A stretch of 13,588 nt of DNA from an uncultured Acidimicrobiaceae bacterium (GTDB lineage Bacteria; Actinomycetota; Acidimicrobiia; Acidimicrobiales; UBA8592), in contig CAJWET010000032.1 in the NCBI GenBank assembly GCA_913031515.1, forward strand, positions 1 through 13,588, read 5' to 3'. The notes under the pieces were generated by a model, which was not told the origin of the DNA, ran no database searches, and saw only the letters and a program-made list of their open reading frames with translations. Positions 6,462 to 13,482 of the stretch are shown in pieces. The translations under genes and the position numbers were made by a program. How positions within the stretch are numbered: the stretch's first letter is position 1; each line of letters begins with the position of its first letter.

Positions 6462-6535
6462 TGGAGCTGGCGGGAATCGAACCCGCGACCCCCTGCTTGC
6501 AAAGCAGGTGCTCTAGCCAACTGAGCTACAGCCCC
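6462..6535 (-). tRNA. tRNA-Ala (anticodon UGC)
   Basis: On the minus strand the gene begins GGGGCTG and ends CAGCTCC plus discriminator A; the acceptor stem pairs with one G-U. The D arm is GCTCAGTTGGCTAGAGC, the anticodon arm CTGCTTTGCAAGCAG presents TGC, and the T arm contains GGGTTCGATTCCC. CCA is not encoded. Its 3' end faces the repeat-rich accessory genes at lower coordinates, the side where integrative elements normally insert. Confidence 0.97.
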
Positions 6536-6559
6536 GAAGCCGTTATCTTACCCGTTGTC

Positions 6560-7315
6560 CTAGAAGTTAACGCGCTTTAAGAACCCACCATCAACAGTGA
6601 GGTTTACGCCATTGATATGTTTCGCAGCATCACTGGAAAGGAAAGCAACCGCATTTGCGACATCTTCAGGGAGTCCCAAGTCACCTTGTGGATGCGTTTT
6701 CTGAGTTGCTTCATAGAACTCGGGCAGAGCTTGTTTAATACCATCCCAATCTCCCCCCTCGACCATTATCGGACCCGGAGAAACCACGTTACAACGGATC
6801 CCTTGGGCTCCTAACACCTGAGCCTGACCTAGCGTCCAGTTAGTAACTGCAGCCTTAAATGCACTGTAACTTCCGGATCCGGATGCAAAATGTTCCGCTG
6901 TCGCCGTAGTACCAATACTTATTACCGATCCGCCGCCGTCAGCAAGCGCTTCTTGAGCTGCGCCCACACCACCGACAAGTGATACAAGATCAATGTTGAA
7001 ATTATTTATCCATCCATCAAGTTTGCGTTGCGGCTTTCCGGAAGTGTTGTGCACATAGATATCTATACCTCCAAGTTGCTCACTGGACGAATTAATCCAT
7101 CCGGTAAGGGATTCGAGATCTCCAGCATCAACAGCTGCCCCACATACTTCACCTTGGCTACTTAACTCCGAAACAGCTGTTTCGACACCTTCAGCATCTC
7201 TTGCACAAATCGCTACAGAAACTCCTTCTTCTAATAGGGTTTCCGTTATAGCCCGACCGAGACCTTTTGTTGCCCCCGTTACAAGTGCTTTCTTCCCTGT
7301 AAGTCCTAAATCCAT
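6560..7315 (-). CDS. Short-chain dehydrogenase/reductase (SDR)
   Basis: 251 residues, typical of a classical SDR. The nucleotide site is TGATKGLG (13-20), and VHNTSG (88-93) replaces the usual NNAG. The active site has Y150-S-A-F-K154; the residue 13 before Tyr, usually Ser, is Thr137 (SIGTTA). The C-terminus GVNLTVDGGFLK is standard. It should catalyse NAD(P)-dependent oxidation or reduction of a hydroxyl or carbonyl; arginine at 39 (CARD) hints at NADP preference. The substrate is unknown. The start ATG follows AGAGGA by about seven bases, so unlike several neighbours it is Shine-Dalgarno led. Confidence 0.9.
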   Translation of the reverse strand: MDLGLTGKKALVTGATKGLGRAITETLLEEGVSVAICARDAEGVETAVSELSSQGEVCGAAVDAGDLESLTGWINSSSEQLGGIDIYVHNTSGKPQRKLDGWINNFNIDLVSLVGGVGAAQEALADGGGSVISIGTTATAEHFASGSGSYSAFKAAVTNWTLGQAQVLGAQGIRCNVVSPGPIMVEGGDWDGIKQALPEFYEATQKTHPQGDLGLPEDVANAVAFLSSDAAKHINGVNLTVDGGFLKRVNF

Positions 7316-7336
7316 TTCGTTTCCTCTCTACTGGAA

Positions 7337-7397
7337 TTGTAGAAATGTAGCGCACGATTTATGAGTTGTCCCATGCGAAAGCAATTTTGTTCTACAA
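7337..7397. promoter_or_regulatory. Inverted repeat upstream of the SDR gene
   Basis: TTGTAGAA (7337-7344) and its exact complement TTCTACAA (7390-7397) lie 45 bases apart in the gap 7316-7448, upstream of the SDR start. They could be half-sites for a regulator; chance is also possible. Otherwise I see nothing in this gap. Confidence 0.25.
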
Positions 7398-7448
7398 AAA
7401 ACATAGTTTCATATCCATCTGAGCCAAATTGATGACGTTAGCGCTGTG

Positions 7449-8252
7449 TTAGAAATATTTTTTGATGACCTGATGCCATTTGTTGGCAGGAAGGTCCGAA
7501 TGGAGAACAGCGAGCATTGTGCAGTATTTACTTATCCGTTGAGGACGATATTCATGTTCCCATAACCATTTATCGAAAGGGCTCGGCTTGACCGTAGATT
7601 TAGTTTCTAAAATACAGTACGGAAAAACGAGTCTCTGATTTTCCAAATCCGTACAAATCAGGTACTCATCACATGTCATTCGGGTAGAAGTATCCCGATC
7701 TACGATCGTTGTGCGCTGATACCGTGAAGTCAGAGTCGGACGAAGACGTTTGGAGCTTCCAGAGAACTGAACTGACTCATCAATGAAGGTTCTACCTGAT
7801 TCGGTCAGCTCATAAAGATTCTCAGCATGATATGGGGTACGAATTTTGACGGTTTTCCCCCTACCATCCTTGGTTTTAACTTCAAGCATTGCCTTTCCCG
7901 TCGCATGGTAAAAGCGTGTCCTAGCTTTAAACCTCGGTCTTCTTTTGTAAGCAGCATCCTTGTAAAGATCAAATTCCGGAGTATCGAAATAGACGGATTG
8001 ATACCCAGTGCTCCTTTTCTCATTGACGGTGAGGGCCTGGCCATTGATCTTAATTGTTCCAAGCAACTCATTACAGAGTTGACTGGTCACGATGTACTTT
8101 CTATCTACGCGGGTTTGGAGCGCAGCAAAGGTATCCATTTCCTCTAACGTGATCGATGAAAATCTTTGTGATGACAGTTCTGATGGTTGTATGGGCGTAG
8201 ATCCCATTTCAGGCATCGGAGGAATGCTCTGCAGTACTGGTATATCGCACAT
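7449..8252 (-). CDS. VTC-domain protein, polyphosphate polymerase-like
   Basis: About 267 residues. The VTC tunnel motifs occur in order: RVDRKY (48-53), SVYFDTP (86-92), the basic run KRRPRFKARTRFY (103-115), MLEVKTK (122-128), KTVKIR (133-138), LTSRYQRT (174-181), CILETKS (213-219) and ISKY (240-243). In yeast Vtc4 such Arg/Lys and Glu residues line the tunnel that makes polyphosphate from ATP; bacterial homologues are less well characterised. ATG at 8252 is the longest clear start, overlapping the upstream gene by 44 bases; ATG 8216 or 8207 would overlap by 8 bases or almost none. No good ribosome site distinguishes them. It is the last gene of the CotH-DUF4956-VTC module. Confidence 0.88.
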   Translation of the reverse strand: MCDIPVLQSIPPMPEMGSTPIQPSELSSQRFSSITLEEMDTFAALQTRVDRKYIVTSQLCNELLGTIKINGQALTVNEKRSTGYQSVYFDTPEFDLYKDAAYKRRPRFKARTRFYHATGKAMLEVKTKDGRGKTVKIRTPYHAENLYELTESGRTFIDESVQFSGSSKRLRPTLTSRYQRTTIVDRDTSTRMTCDEYLICTDLENQRLVFPYCILETKSTVKPSPFDKWLWEHEYRPQRISKYCTMLAVLHSDLPANKWHQVIKKYF

Positions 8253-8769
8253 CAACGACGGTGCTGTTATTCACAAGGTCGACTCTCCGAATTTGTAACC
8301 TTCGAATTTTTCCGCTCAGCATTGTTTCGAGATCTGTTCGTAACTGTTTTTCATCCGTATACGCACTATCAAGTCGCATGATTTGATGGTTGCTACGAGA
8401 GAACAACTGTGGATGATCACCGATGAATAACACAGCGATAATCGCCCCCATAAGTACAGGAGAAATCCATGAATCCACGTTCACTCCACCGATAAGTCCA
8501 AGAGCAAGAGCGCAGAAGTAATACGCTATTTCTTGCTGTCCAAGTTCATTCGAGCGAAGCCGAATAATCGAGAGGACGCCGAACAGCCCAAGGCCCAGGC
8601 CCGCACTTACAGCAGCATCAGCCAGAGTGAATGAAACGCCAAGGACCCCAACATTGATTCCGAACAAAGCGACAACCATGTCTTTTCGACCATGACGAGG
8701 GAAGTAAAGGAAGAAGACTATAACAAATATTGCTATCCCATTGAATAGCACTAACAGCCCATCAGACAT
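8209..8769 (-). CDS. DUF4956-family membrane protein
   Basis: 186 residues with hydrophobic segments at about 4-23, 31-50, 57-69, 81-97 and 103-117, then a cytosolic tail (about 120-186) with a ferredoxin-like feel (KIRRLQIRRVDLVNNSTVVDVRY). The conserved region GLFGVLSIIRLRSNELGQQEIAYYF is the family signature. Function is unproven; the family is regularly found next to VTC-domain and CotH genes, which suggests a membrane partner of a phosphate-polymer or surface phosphorylation system. The start ATG follows GGAGAAG at a good distance. The 3' end overlaps the VTC gene, so the two are probably translationally coupled. Confidence 0.88.
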   Translation of the reverse strand: MSDGLLVLFNGIAIFVIVFFLYFPRHGRKDMVVALFGINVGVLGVSFTLADAAVSAGLGLGLFGVLSIIRLRSNELGQQEIAYYFCALALGLIGGVNVDSWISPVLMGAIIAVLFIGDHPQLFSRSNHQIMRLDSAYTDEKQLRTDLETMLSGKIRRLQIRRVDLVNNSTVVDVRYTSTAEHSSDA

Positions 8770-8829
8770 TATTTCTTCTCCACTCTGGTCGCCTACCTAA
8801 CAATTGTACTTGGTAGATGTTTTGAACGG

Positions 8830-10353
8830 TTATTTGTTCTTATCACGGGCATATTCAAGGTCTTCTTTAAAGCGCTCTATCGATCTTCTCCATTCTTCCA
8901 AAGATGGCTGGTCACCATGAACCTCATCGGCTTGGGCGACGGAGCTCTCAATTTGGACTGCCCACGTATCAATAAGTTCTTCAACCGTCTCCCGTGAAAA
9001 CGGGCCTTCCAGAAAAGCATCCAATATTTGCTGATGTTCGTTTTCAAAGCTTGTCCATGTCCCAATGATCTTGTCACAAGCAGCGGAAAGTTGGGCCAAA
9101 CCCCACTCCCCATAGACGAAAGGCTTACAGTCATTCGTTTTTTCACCCCAGCTGTCTTTAATCGGGATAACAGGGTTTCCCTCGTCTTTAATGACTTCAA
9201 AAGAGTTATCAAGGTCCCATGGAATAAGGTGCATGGTTTTAGCTGTCGGATCCTCATACCAATAGAAATTGTGCGGGCCACATGCATCTACAGGAACTAC
9301 ACCATCGCCGCCTCCTCCTAAAAGACCGCTCCCTCCTCCAAAGCAATACCAATGAAACACCCCATCATCGTTCCGGATCGTTCGGTCAACAACCGCGTAA
9401 GCGAGCACTTCATCAACGTTCATCCACTGTTGAACTAACTCAACTCGTTCATCTGCGGACGAACCACCCATAGCAGCAGCAAAGGATCTCATGATTTCAA
9501 ATGATGGGTCCTCATCTTCATTTGTCTTTAACGCAAACGCATATTCACCATCACCCTTGGGTTCACCATTCGAGCGGATAGGCCATACTTCCTTGTAGAG
9601 GTTACCTGTCCCGTCTGGAAAATTTTCTCGAGTGAATCTTCCATCGATTTGTTCAGTTAGAGCAAAGATTCCATTGTATTCCCCGTTGATGAAAAGTCTG
9701 GCATGGACAGATCGGGGTGCGGGCACCCCCATTTCTCTAAAAAGCCAATACCCGAGGCGTTCATGCATCTTTGTTGAGTCTAAGTTTTGGGAATGGAACT
9801 GGAGTTTCTTTAATCCATAAAACGTATCGTCAGAATCTTCCCAGTTGATTTTTACTTTCATGGAGAGCTTGGTACATGTCTTTTCTCCTTCTGCTTGGAA
9901 AAAGTCGCCAGAAACGCAAAAAACCCATGCACCGACAGACCCTTTATAGCGGATACCAACCGGTCCGATTGTTTGCCCTTCGAACGATAGGGACCCTTCA
10001 ACATACTCTTCCCTACCTGGTTGCTCATCTAAATACGCTAGATCCTCTTCAGTAAGGGTCAGTTCAAAAGTATGGAGTTTGTCCTGATCAAAAATGTATG
10101 ATGAGTCCCCTGTCTTGTAGTTCAGGTCTTCTTCATCTTCAGGATCATCGTCTTCTGTCTCAGGTGGCTCCTCTGGCGTTGGTTGTCGTTCAGGAGCGGG
10201 TGTTTCTTCAGGTGTCTCTGTAGCTTCGGTTTCACTTGCTTGAGATTCTGAATTAGCCGGTTCTGTTTCTTCGGTTTCAGAAGAGGAACAGGAAATGCCA
10301 GCCGCAAAGAGGCACAAAGACATAGCAGAGAAAAGAAAAGTCCGAATCAACAC
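8830..10353 (-). CDS. CotH-family lipoprotein (protein-kinase-like)
   Basis: 507 residues. A signal peptide ends at SC with Cys22 as the probable lipid site. A Glu/Thr/Pro-rich, highly acidic linker (23-76) precedes the CotH domain (about 90-500). Visible motifs are GIRYKGS (133-139), NGEYNGIFALTEQID (223-237), VVDRTIRNDDG (321-331) and LIPWDLDNSF (376-385); the last has the metal-binding D-x-D of CotH kinases. Known CotH proteins phosphorylate spore-coat proteins, while non-spore-formers carry them beside VTC and DUF4956 genes with unknown targets. The start is GTG at 10353, seven bases after TACACT, which suggests a leaderless mRNA. The DUF4956 gene follows after 60 bases. Confidence 0.88.
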   Translation of the reverse strand: MLIRTFLFSAMSLCLFAAGISCSSSETEETEPANSESQASETEATETPEETPAPERQPTPEEPPETEDDDPEDEEDLNYKTGDSSYIFDQDKLHTFELTLTEEDLAYLDEQPGREEYVEGSLSFEGQTIGPVGIRYKGSVGAWVFCVSGDFFQAEGEKTCTKLSMKVKINWEDSDDTFYGLKKLQFHSQNLDSTKMHERLGYWLFREMGVPAPRSVHARLFINGEYNGIFALTEQIDGRFTRENFPDGTGNLYKEVWPIRSNGEPKGDGEYAFALKTNEDEDPSFEIMRSFAAAMGGSSADERVELVQQWMNVDEVLAYAVVDRTIRNDDGVFHWYCFGGGSGLLGGGGDGVVPVDACGPHNFYWYEDPTAKTMHLIPWDLDNSFEVIKDEGNPVIPIKDSWGEKTNDCKPFVYGEWGLAQLSAACDKIIGTWTSFENEHQQILDAFLEGPFSRETVEELIDTWAVQIESSVAQADEVHGDQPSLEEWRRSIERFKEDLEYARDKNK

Positions 10354-10360
10354 GAATTAC

Positions 10361-10366
10361 AGTGTA
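10361..10366 (-). promoter_or_regulatory. -10 element of the CotH operon
   Basis: On the minus strand TACACT lies seven bases before the GTG of the CotH gene, the same TANNNT-to-start spacing as at the repeat-associated genes. No strong -35 is visible. Confidence 0.4.
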
Positions 10367-10453
10367 CCTAAGCACAAACATTCTCTAGGAAATTGAACTA
10401 ATTTGATCAAAGTCCAAGTTCAAGTATCTAGATTGCTGTAGTAGGTTGTGCTC

Positions 10454-10540
10454 GTGAATTTGCGTTCCCGTTGGGTGAAGAAGGTCAATCCAGAAAATCC
10501 GCTTCCTGAGTATCCCCAATCAAATCCTCTCCATCAATAA
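10454..10540 (+). pseudogene. Possible 28-codon ORF resembling a glycosidase N-terminus
   Basis: GTG at 10454 opens a short frame containing RSRWVKKVNPENPLPEYPQ. The phrase VNPENPLPEYP resembles, from memory, the N-terminus of GH2-type sugar-binding glycosidases, where it continues into a domain absent here. TAGGTT six bases before the GTG fits the leaderless pattern of neighbours. It may be a decayed gene start or a small peptide gene. The opposite strand of the same gap also has a 43-codon frame (10485-10616), so coding is uncertain. The rest of the gap 10354-10614 holds only the two divergent promoters. Confidence 0.3.
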
Positions 10541-10578
10541 AGCCATAATCTCTTAACGATTGGGTAGGAAACTTGTCT

Positions 10579-10607
10579 TTGTGGAAATGATGAGACCGAT
10601 CTAGGAT
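10579..10607 (+). promoter_or_regulatory. Promoter of the selenoprotein gene
   Basis: TTGTGG (10579-10584), a 17-base spacer and TAGGAT (10602-10607) lie seven bases before ATG 10615. The AGGA inside the -10 could instead act as a ribosome site about eight bases from the ATG, so leaderless versus led translation is open. Confidence 0.45.
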
Positions 10608-10614
10608 AAGTAAC

Positions 10615-11787
10615 ATGTCTGACAAACAAGTCCGGTCAATGCTGAGCAGTCTTGAAGGATTCGTATTTGATGATGTTCCTTGGACTAGTCCGAAACCGCT
10701 TTCTGAAAGCCGTGTCGCAATCGTTACTACAGCTGGTTTGACGGTAGATGGGAACGCTGACTGGAATGCAGGAGATCAGGGATTCAAAATCATTCCGAAA
10801 GGAAATGATGATCTCACGCTCGCCCATTACAGCCCGAATTTTGATCGGACCGGCTGGATCGTTGATAAGAACGTTGTTTTCCCCATTGACCGTTTGGAGG
10901 AAATGGCTGAGGAAGGAATCGTTGGATCTGTAGCCGAAACCCACATCTCCTTCATGGGTGCTCAACCCGATCATACGCTTGAAACCATTCGTATGGATAG
11001 TGGGCCCGCGGCGGCGCAGGCGCTTCGTGAGGACAATGTCGATATTGTTCTTCTCATACCTGTCTGACCTCTCTGCACGCGTACCGTGGGTACGCTCGCA
11101 TCAGTTATTGAACAGCAGGGGTTCGCAACCGTCGCCATATCATGCATTCGAGAACAAGCAGTTACCACTTCCCCACCCCGAGCTTTACATTGCGAATTTC
11201 CGCTGGGACGGCCCCTTGGAAAACCAAACGATGTTGATTTCCAACGCGAAGTTCTGAATGCTGTTTTTGATTTGTTGAACGAACCATCGGGACCTGTGCT
11301 TACTGACTATCCGATTGAAATAATCGATGATGCCGATAGCCCGCTTTCCTGCACTATCCCACCGGCAGATACCAGTGACCGAAACCCTGCTGCTGCTGAG
11401 GCGCTCGGTTTACTACCCGCTTGGCGACGTACAAATGAAAAGTATGGTCGAACGACCGTCGGGAAAGTCATTACTGCTGAACAAGTACCAGACATGCTTG
11501 ACCTCTTCACACGGGTAGCTGAAGGGGAAGCATGGCAAGAAGTCGGTCTCCCTGGAGATCCGACAAAAATCGCGGCAGATGTTAAAAATTTCTATGAGGA
11601 AGCCTCCCTATCGCTTTCCGATTCCGCTCCATCAGCCCGGAGCGCTGAAAGCTGGTTCGTGCAGCACACACAAGCTGGTCAAGCCATACAAAAAGCTCGA
11701 GTCAATATGAAAGAATCCGGAGCCAACTTCTACTTCTGGTATTACCTGTTGCCAATGACCCAACATCACGAACCAACAGATCTTTAG
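10615..11787 (+). CDS. GrdB/PrdB-like reductase selenoprotein, Sec at in-frame TGA
   Basis: Reading the TGA at 11065-11067 as selenocysteine gives one 390-residue protein; both halves are in the same frame with no other stop between them. Before the TGA are RVAIVTTAG (33-41), HYSPNFDRTG (71-80), NVVFPIDRL (86-94) and THISFMG (109-115), all typical of the glycine/sarcosine/betaine/proline reductase selenoprotein B family. The TGA makes VUPLCTRTVG with Sec151 and Cys154, the family's redox pair. After it, PPRALHCEFPLGRPLGKP (187-204) continues the same family. It should perform reductive chemistry, but its substrate is unknown. The GTG at 11086 used by naive callers lies in the hairpin loop and is not a real start. 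A coupled gene follows three bases after the stop. Confidence 0.88.
11079..11095 (+). promoter_or_regulatory. Bacterial SECIS element
   Basis: GCGTACC-GTG-GGTACGC is a perfect 7-bp stem with a three-base loop whose first base is G followed by T. It begins 11 bases after the TGA and is 17 bases long, matching the 11-nt spacer and 17-nt minihelix of the well-studied E. coli fdhF element. A lower TGC/GCA stem (11074-11076 with 11098-11100) extends it across a small internal loop. The bulged U of fdhF is absent. Confidence 0.8.
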
Positions 11788-11790
11788 GCT

Positions 11791-12603
11791 ATGCCTCGAT
11801 CGGTTTTCGTTCACGAGACAATTGATGTCATCGGGCAGGGCCAGTACGACTACATGGAGATGGTTAACCGTGAACCGGCACAACACATGCCAGAAATGAC
11901 CACACTTCAAGGAACGTTTTACGTTCTTGGCTTCGGAGGAGGCCGTTGGCCACAGGTAATCAACATCTGGGATTGCGGCGATGATGGCTGGGACGGATGG
12001 GGGAGGAACCTGGACCGGTTAAACCTGAAACGCAGGAAGGCTTTTTATGGAGATTGGTGGGATGAAGCAGCGCAATGGCGAACCGGAGGGTTCGATAGGG
12101 TATGCGCTGGGATTCCCGAATCACCAACAACCCGACAAGTCAAAGAACGTAGAATAATGGGAACGTTATTTGTAAATGAAGTCATTTCTGTGAAACCAGG
12201 AACACAAATCGATTACCTCAATCTTGTCGCTACCGAACGCGTTTCCATGATGGCTGACCATGGAATCAATGCCACCGGATTATGGGAAGTGATCAACAAC
12301 AACCATGAAGTAGTCATGATCTGGGCTACCACTGTTGAGGATTGGGTTCAATACCAGAAAAATTATGACACTACTCGAGGACTAGATGACACCGGCACCA
12401 CCGATGAGCGATTAGTCCAATGGGAGGCCGGAGCTGCTTCATTCACGGTAAGCGGTAATACCCATATAATGACCCCCCTCCCGGGAACCGTGTACGGCCC
12501 TGACGATTGGGAGAACGCTGACTTATCCAGTTGGCTTTCAGAGAAAGCTCCGAAAGAGTACTGGAATCAGAACCCTACGGGAACCAAATCCACAGATGTT
12601 TAA
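11791..12603 (+). CDS. Tandem NIPSNAP-like (dimeric alpha-beta barrel) protein
   Basis: 270 residues in two similar halves. FVHETIDVIGQGQYDYMEMV (6-25) aligns with FVNEVISVKPGTQIDYLNLV (127-146); each is followed by a helix and a strand with W (PQVINIWDCGD, then VVMIWATTVEDW). This is the strand-helix layout of NIPSNAP and related ferredoxin-like barrel domains, fused so that one chain can mimic a dimer. No catalytic residues are recognised. The ATG lies three bases after the selenoprotein stop and in the same frame, with no clear ribosome site, so translation is probably coupled. Partnership with the selenoprotein is inferred from this only. Confidence 0.7.
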   Translation: MPRSVFVHETIDVIGQGQYDYMEMVNREPAQHMPEMTTLQGTFYVLGFGGGRWPQVINIWDCGDDGWDGWGRNLDRLNLKRRKAFYGDWWDEAAQWRTGGFDRVCAGIPESPTTRQVKERRIMGTLFVNEVISVKPGTQIDYLNLVATERVSMMADHGINATGLWEVINNNHEVVMIWATTVEDWVQYQKNYDTTRGLDDTGTTDERLVQWEAGAASFTVSGNTHIMTPLPGTVYGPDDWENADLSSWLSEKAPKEYWNQNPTGTKSTDV

Positions 12604-12689
12604 TTAATTTCTTTAATTGTCAATAGTATTTTGAGTGATCGAAGGTTCGTTTGTAGTCTCTATTCCATCTTTAGGAAAAGGAAACTGCT

Positions 12690-13478
12690 TTGTCTCTTGA
12701 AACAATGAATTATGAAATTATCGGTAATGTTGGACATATTCGTTTTGGTCGTCCCGAGGCAGCAAACGCTGTAAACCCAGTGTTCTGTCAGGAATTGAAG
12801 AGCGTGATGCTTGAAATTGAATCTGACGATACTGTTCGTGCTGTTTCGGTAACCGCTGAAGGTAAGGTTTTTTGTGCTGGGGGGGACTTGAAGGAGTTCC
12901 ATACGGCGGGACACGATCTCCCCGGAGTAGTTGCTGCCATGCTTGAGGATCTCCATGATGCTATTTACAAAATGAATCAGATTCCTAAACCATTTGTTGC
13001 TGGCGTTCAAGGTGCCGCTGGTGGCGCTGGGATGTCTTTGGTGAGCGCTTTTGATCTAGTTGTGTCCGGTGAGTCGTCAAAATTTACGATGGCGTATACG
13101 AGAGTTGGTTTAACACCTGATGGAACGTCAAGTTACTTCCTCGCCCGTCATATTGGGTTGCGTCGAATGCTTGATCTTACATTGACGAACCGTGTTCTTT
13201 CAGCTGAAGAAGCGGAATCGTGGGGGTTAGTAAATCGTGTGGTTCCTGATGAAGATATCGCCGAAGCGACTGCTTCTTTAGCTCAACAATTGGCTGATGG
13301 CGCACCCAATGCTGCTGGAGTCGCGAAGACCGTGATCTACCGGGGGTACGAGAGTTCTTTAGAAGAAGCTGGTGATTTTGAGGCAAAAAATATTGTTAGC
13401 GCCGCTGGTACCAATGACGGACAGGAAGGCATTGCTGCTTTCGTTGAACGCCGTGATCCAAATTGGACCGGAACCTAG
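12690..13478 (+). CDS. Enoyl-CoA hydratase/isomerase family, PaaG-like
   Basis: 262 residues, the usual crotonase length. FCAGGDLKEF (61-70) and GAAGGAGMSL (108-117) form the CoA and oxyanion-hole motifs. The two glutamates of true hydratases are missing: their positions hold Ser116 and Tyr136. Instead Asp144 in LTPDG matches the catalytic Asp of PaaG-type isomerases, so it more likely shifts a double bond or rearranges an acyl-CoA than adds water. The TTG start at 12690 is supported by AAAGGA seven bases upstream; ATG at 12705 lies too far from it. The gap 12604-12689 shows no clear terminator, so some read-through from the selenoprotein operon is possible. Confidence 0.88.
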   Translation: MSLETMNYEIIGNVGHIRFGRPEAANAVNPVFCQELKSVMLEIESDDTVRAVSVTAEGKVFCAGGDLKEFHTAGHDLPGVVAAMLEDLHDAIYKMNQIPKPFVAGVQGAAGGAGMSLVSAFDLVVSGESSKFTMAYTRVGLTPDGTSSYFLARHIGLRRMLDLTLTNRVLSAEEAESWGLVNRVVPDEDIAEATASLAQQLADGAPNAAGVAKTVIYRGYESSLEEAGDFEAKNIVSAAGTNDGQEGIAAFVERRDPNWTGT

Positions 13479-13482
13479 CTAA

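Noticed and set aside
10485..10616. 43-codon minus-strand ORF in the CotH-selenoprotein gap
   Set aside because: It starts opposite the selenoprotein ATG, lacks a promoter or ribosome site and competes with a more protein-like plus-strand frame. I could not support it.
11065..11067. TGA as a Trp codon or simple nonsense mutation
   Set aside because: Other genes here end in TGA (for example at 636 and 8209), so TGA is a normal stop. The TGA sits exactly at the family's Sec site with a hairpin after it, and the downstream frame is intact.
11086..11787. Separate gene starting at GTG 11086
   Set aside because: The GTG is the loop of the SECIS hairpin, lacks a ribosome site, and the protein would lack its redox site; it is the second half of the selenoprotein.
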